7,630 bases of DNA. Source: an uncultured Candidatus Competibacteraceae bacterium (GTDB taxonomy: Bacteria > Pseudomonadota > Gammaproteobacteria > Competibacterales > Competibacteraceae). The position numbers were made by a program, and so were the translations under genes. Shown in pieces: positions 6,782 to 7,630 of this stretch. The notes below the pieces were generated by a model. The model was given only the letters and a program-made list of their open reading frames with translations, did not search any database and had not been told where the DNA came from. Location: assembly GCA_937872125.1 (NCBI GenBank), contig CALMNY010000143.1, positions 1 through 7,630 on the forward strand. The letters are read 5' to 3'. Position 1 is the stretch's first letter; each line of letters opens with the position of its first letter.

Positions 6782-7630
6782 ATCAACACCACGTCGTATT
6801 GTTCGCGGGGATAGAGCGCTTCGGCCTGGAACTTGATGGGAATGCCGATGAAGGCTTCCAGTTGCGCCACGCTGGTAGATTCCTGATCCAGCATGGCGTC
6901 CACCACATCCGGCGCGGCCAGCACCACGAACTGGCGCGGTGAATACTGGCGGGCCTCGCGCAGCAGTTCGCGGAAGATTTCATAGCATACCGTTTCGGCG
7001 GTCTTGATCGAACCGCGCCCGTCGCACAGCGGACACGGCTCGCACAAAATCTGCTCCAGGCTCTCGCGGGTGCGCTTGCGGGTCATCTCCACCAGTCCCA
7101 GCGGCGAGACCTGTGAGATATGACTCTTGGCGCGGTCCTTCTCCAAATGCTTCTCCAGCGCCCGCAGCACCGCCTGCCGGTGCTCCTCGCTCGCCATGTC
7201 AATGAAATCGAGAATGATGATCCCGCCCAGATTGCGCAGTCGCAGTTGCCGGGCGATGGCGGCGGAGGCTTCCAGGTTGGTCTTGAAAATGGTCTCTTCC
7301 AGATTGCGATGCCCGACATAGGCCCCGGTATTGACATCAATCGTGGTCATCGCCTCGGTCTGATCCACGACCAGATAGCCGCCGGATTTGAGCAGGACCT
7401 TCTTGCCCAGCGCCCGCTGAATTTCGTCCTCGATGCCATACAGCTCGAAAATCGGCCGCTCGCCGGGATAATGTTCCAGGCGCGGCACCATCTCCGGCAC
7501 GAACTTGTCGGCGAACGCCAGCATCCGCTGGCAAGTCTCGCGCGAATCAATGCGGACCTTCTCCACGCTGTCGCCGACGAAATCGCGCACCACCCGCAAC
7601 ACCAGCGGCAAATCCTCGTACAGGGCGCCG
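6778..7630 (-). CDS. rng: Ribonuclease G, 5' partial (C-terminal portion)
   Basis: Endoribonuclease of the RNase E/G family, which processes the 16S rRNA 5' end and degrades some mRNAs in the cytoplasm. The frame is open to the right edge (the last codons read GALYEDLPLVLRVVRDFVGD), so the N-terminal S1 domain and start lie outside. About 283 of the usual roughly 490 residues are present. Visible are the DNase I-like catalytic core with GGYLVVDQTEAMTTIDVNTG (catalytic Asp of DVNTG at 7336-7338) and GGIIILDFIDM (second catalytic Asp at 7207-7209), RQLRLRNLGG, and the zinc-link cysteines in CEPCPLCDGRG. The C-terminus (ETVCYEIFRELL to YPREQYDVVLM) matches RNase G, and there is no long RNase E-type disordered tail, which excludes RNase E. 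The stop overlaps the yhdP start, matching the conserved rng-yhdP order. TTG 7611 is an internal codon, not the start. Confidence 0.96.
   Translation of the reverse strand, partial: GALYEDLPLVLRVVRDFVGDSVEKVRIDSRETCQRMLAFADKFVPEMVPRLEHYPGERPIFELYGIEDEIQRALGKKVLLKSGGYLVVDQTEAMTTIDVNTGAYVGHRNLEETIFKTNLEASAAIARQLRLRNLGGIIILDFIDMASEEHRQAVLRALEKHLEKDRAKSHISQVSPLGLVEMTRKRTRESLEQILCEPCPLCDGRGSIKTAETVCYEIFRELLREARQYSPRQFVVLAAPDVVDAMLDQESTSVAQLEAFIGIPIKFQAEALYPREQYDVVLM

Noticed and set aside
1..7630. A new multi-gene defence, toxin or mobile system
   Set aside because: Every sizeable gene belongs to a recognised housekeeping or transport family. No unknown gene cluster, transposase, nuclease-NTPase pair or CRISPR repeats are present.

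Overview
This window looks like ordinary chromosome from a GC-rich Gram-negative, most likely a gammaproteobacterium. The best evidence is the adjacent pair RNase G then YhdP on the minus strand. This pairing is familiar from Enterobacteria and many other gamma- and some betaproteobacteria. TcdA, a YjjV-like TatD hydrolase and GTAG-type REP palindromes fit the same placement. I cannot name the genus from sequence alone.

Plus-strand half (1-2171): a tight three-gene cluster reads rightward. It holds an AraC-family regulator cut by the left edge of the window, a TatD/YjjV-like metal-dependent hydrolase 12 bases after it, and the tRNA-modifying enzyme TcdA, which overlaps the hydrolase end by 29 bases. 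The tcdA reading frame contains an in-frame palindromic repeat (1721-1762) that adds a Pro/Ser-rich loop.

Minus-strand half (2187-7630): genes read leftward. First comes RNase G (cut by the right edge), then the large AsmA-like protein YhdP, whose GTG start overlaps the rng stop. A roughly 140-base gap follows, almost filled by repeat sequence, and then a BtuF-like cobalamin-binding protein. The two halves converge with a 15-base gap at 2172-2186.

The repeat-filled gap is the most structured non-coding part. A long hairpin made of two inverted GTAG-type REP sequences (3110-3170) is nested inside a pair of 14-base inverted repeats (3066-3079 and 3186-3199). This looks like a 134-base MITE carrying a REPIN. 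Its left end runs into the start of the BtuF-like gene, and the only ATG upstream of the conserved part of that protein lies inside the element.

I saw no rRNA, tRNA, CRISPR array, phage gene, transposase, toxin-antitoxin pair or defence genes. I found no convincing new multi-gene system. The points of interest are how small palindromic elements have remodelled one gene internally and another at its start.
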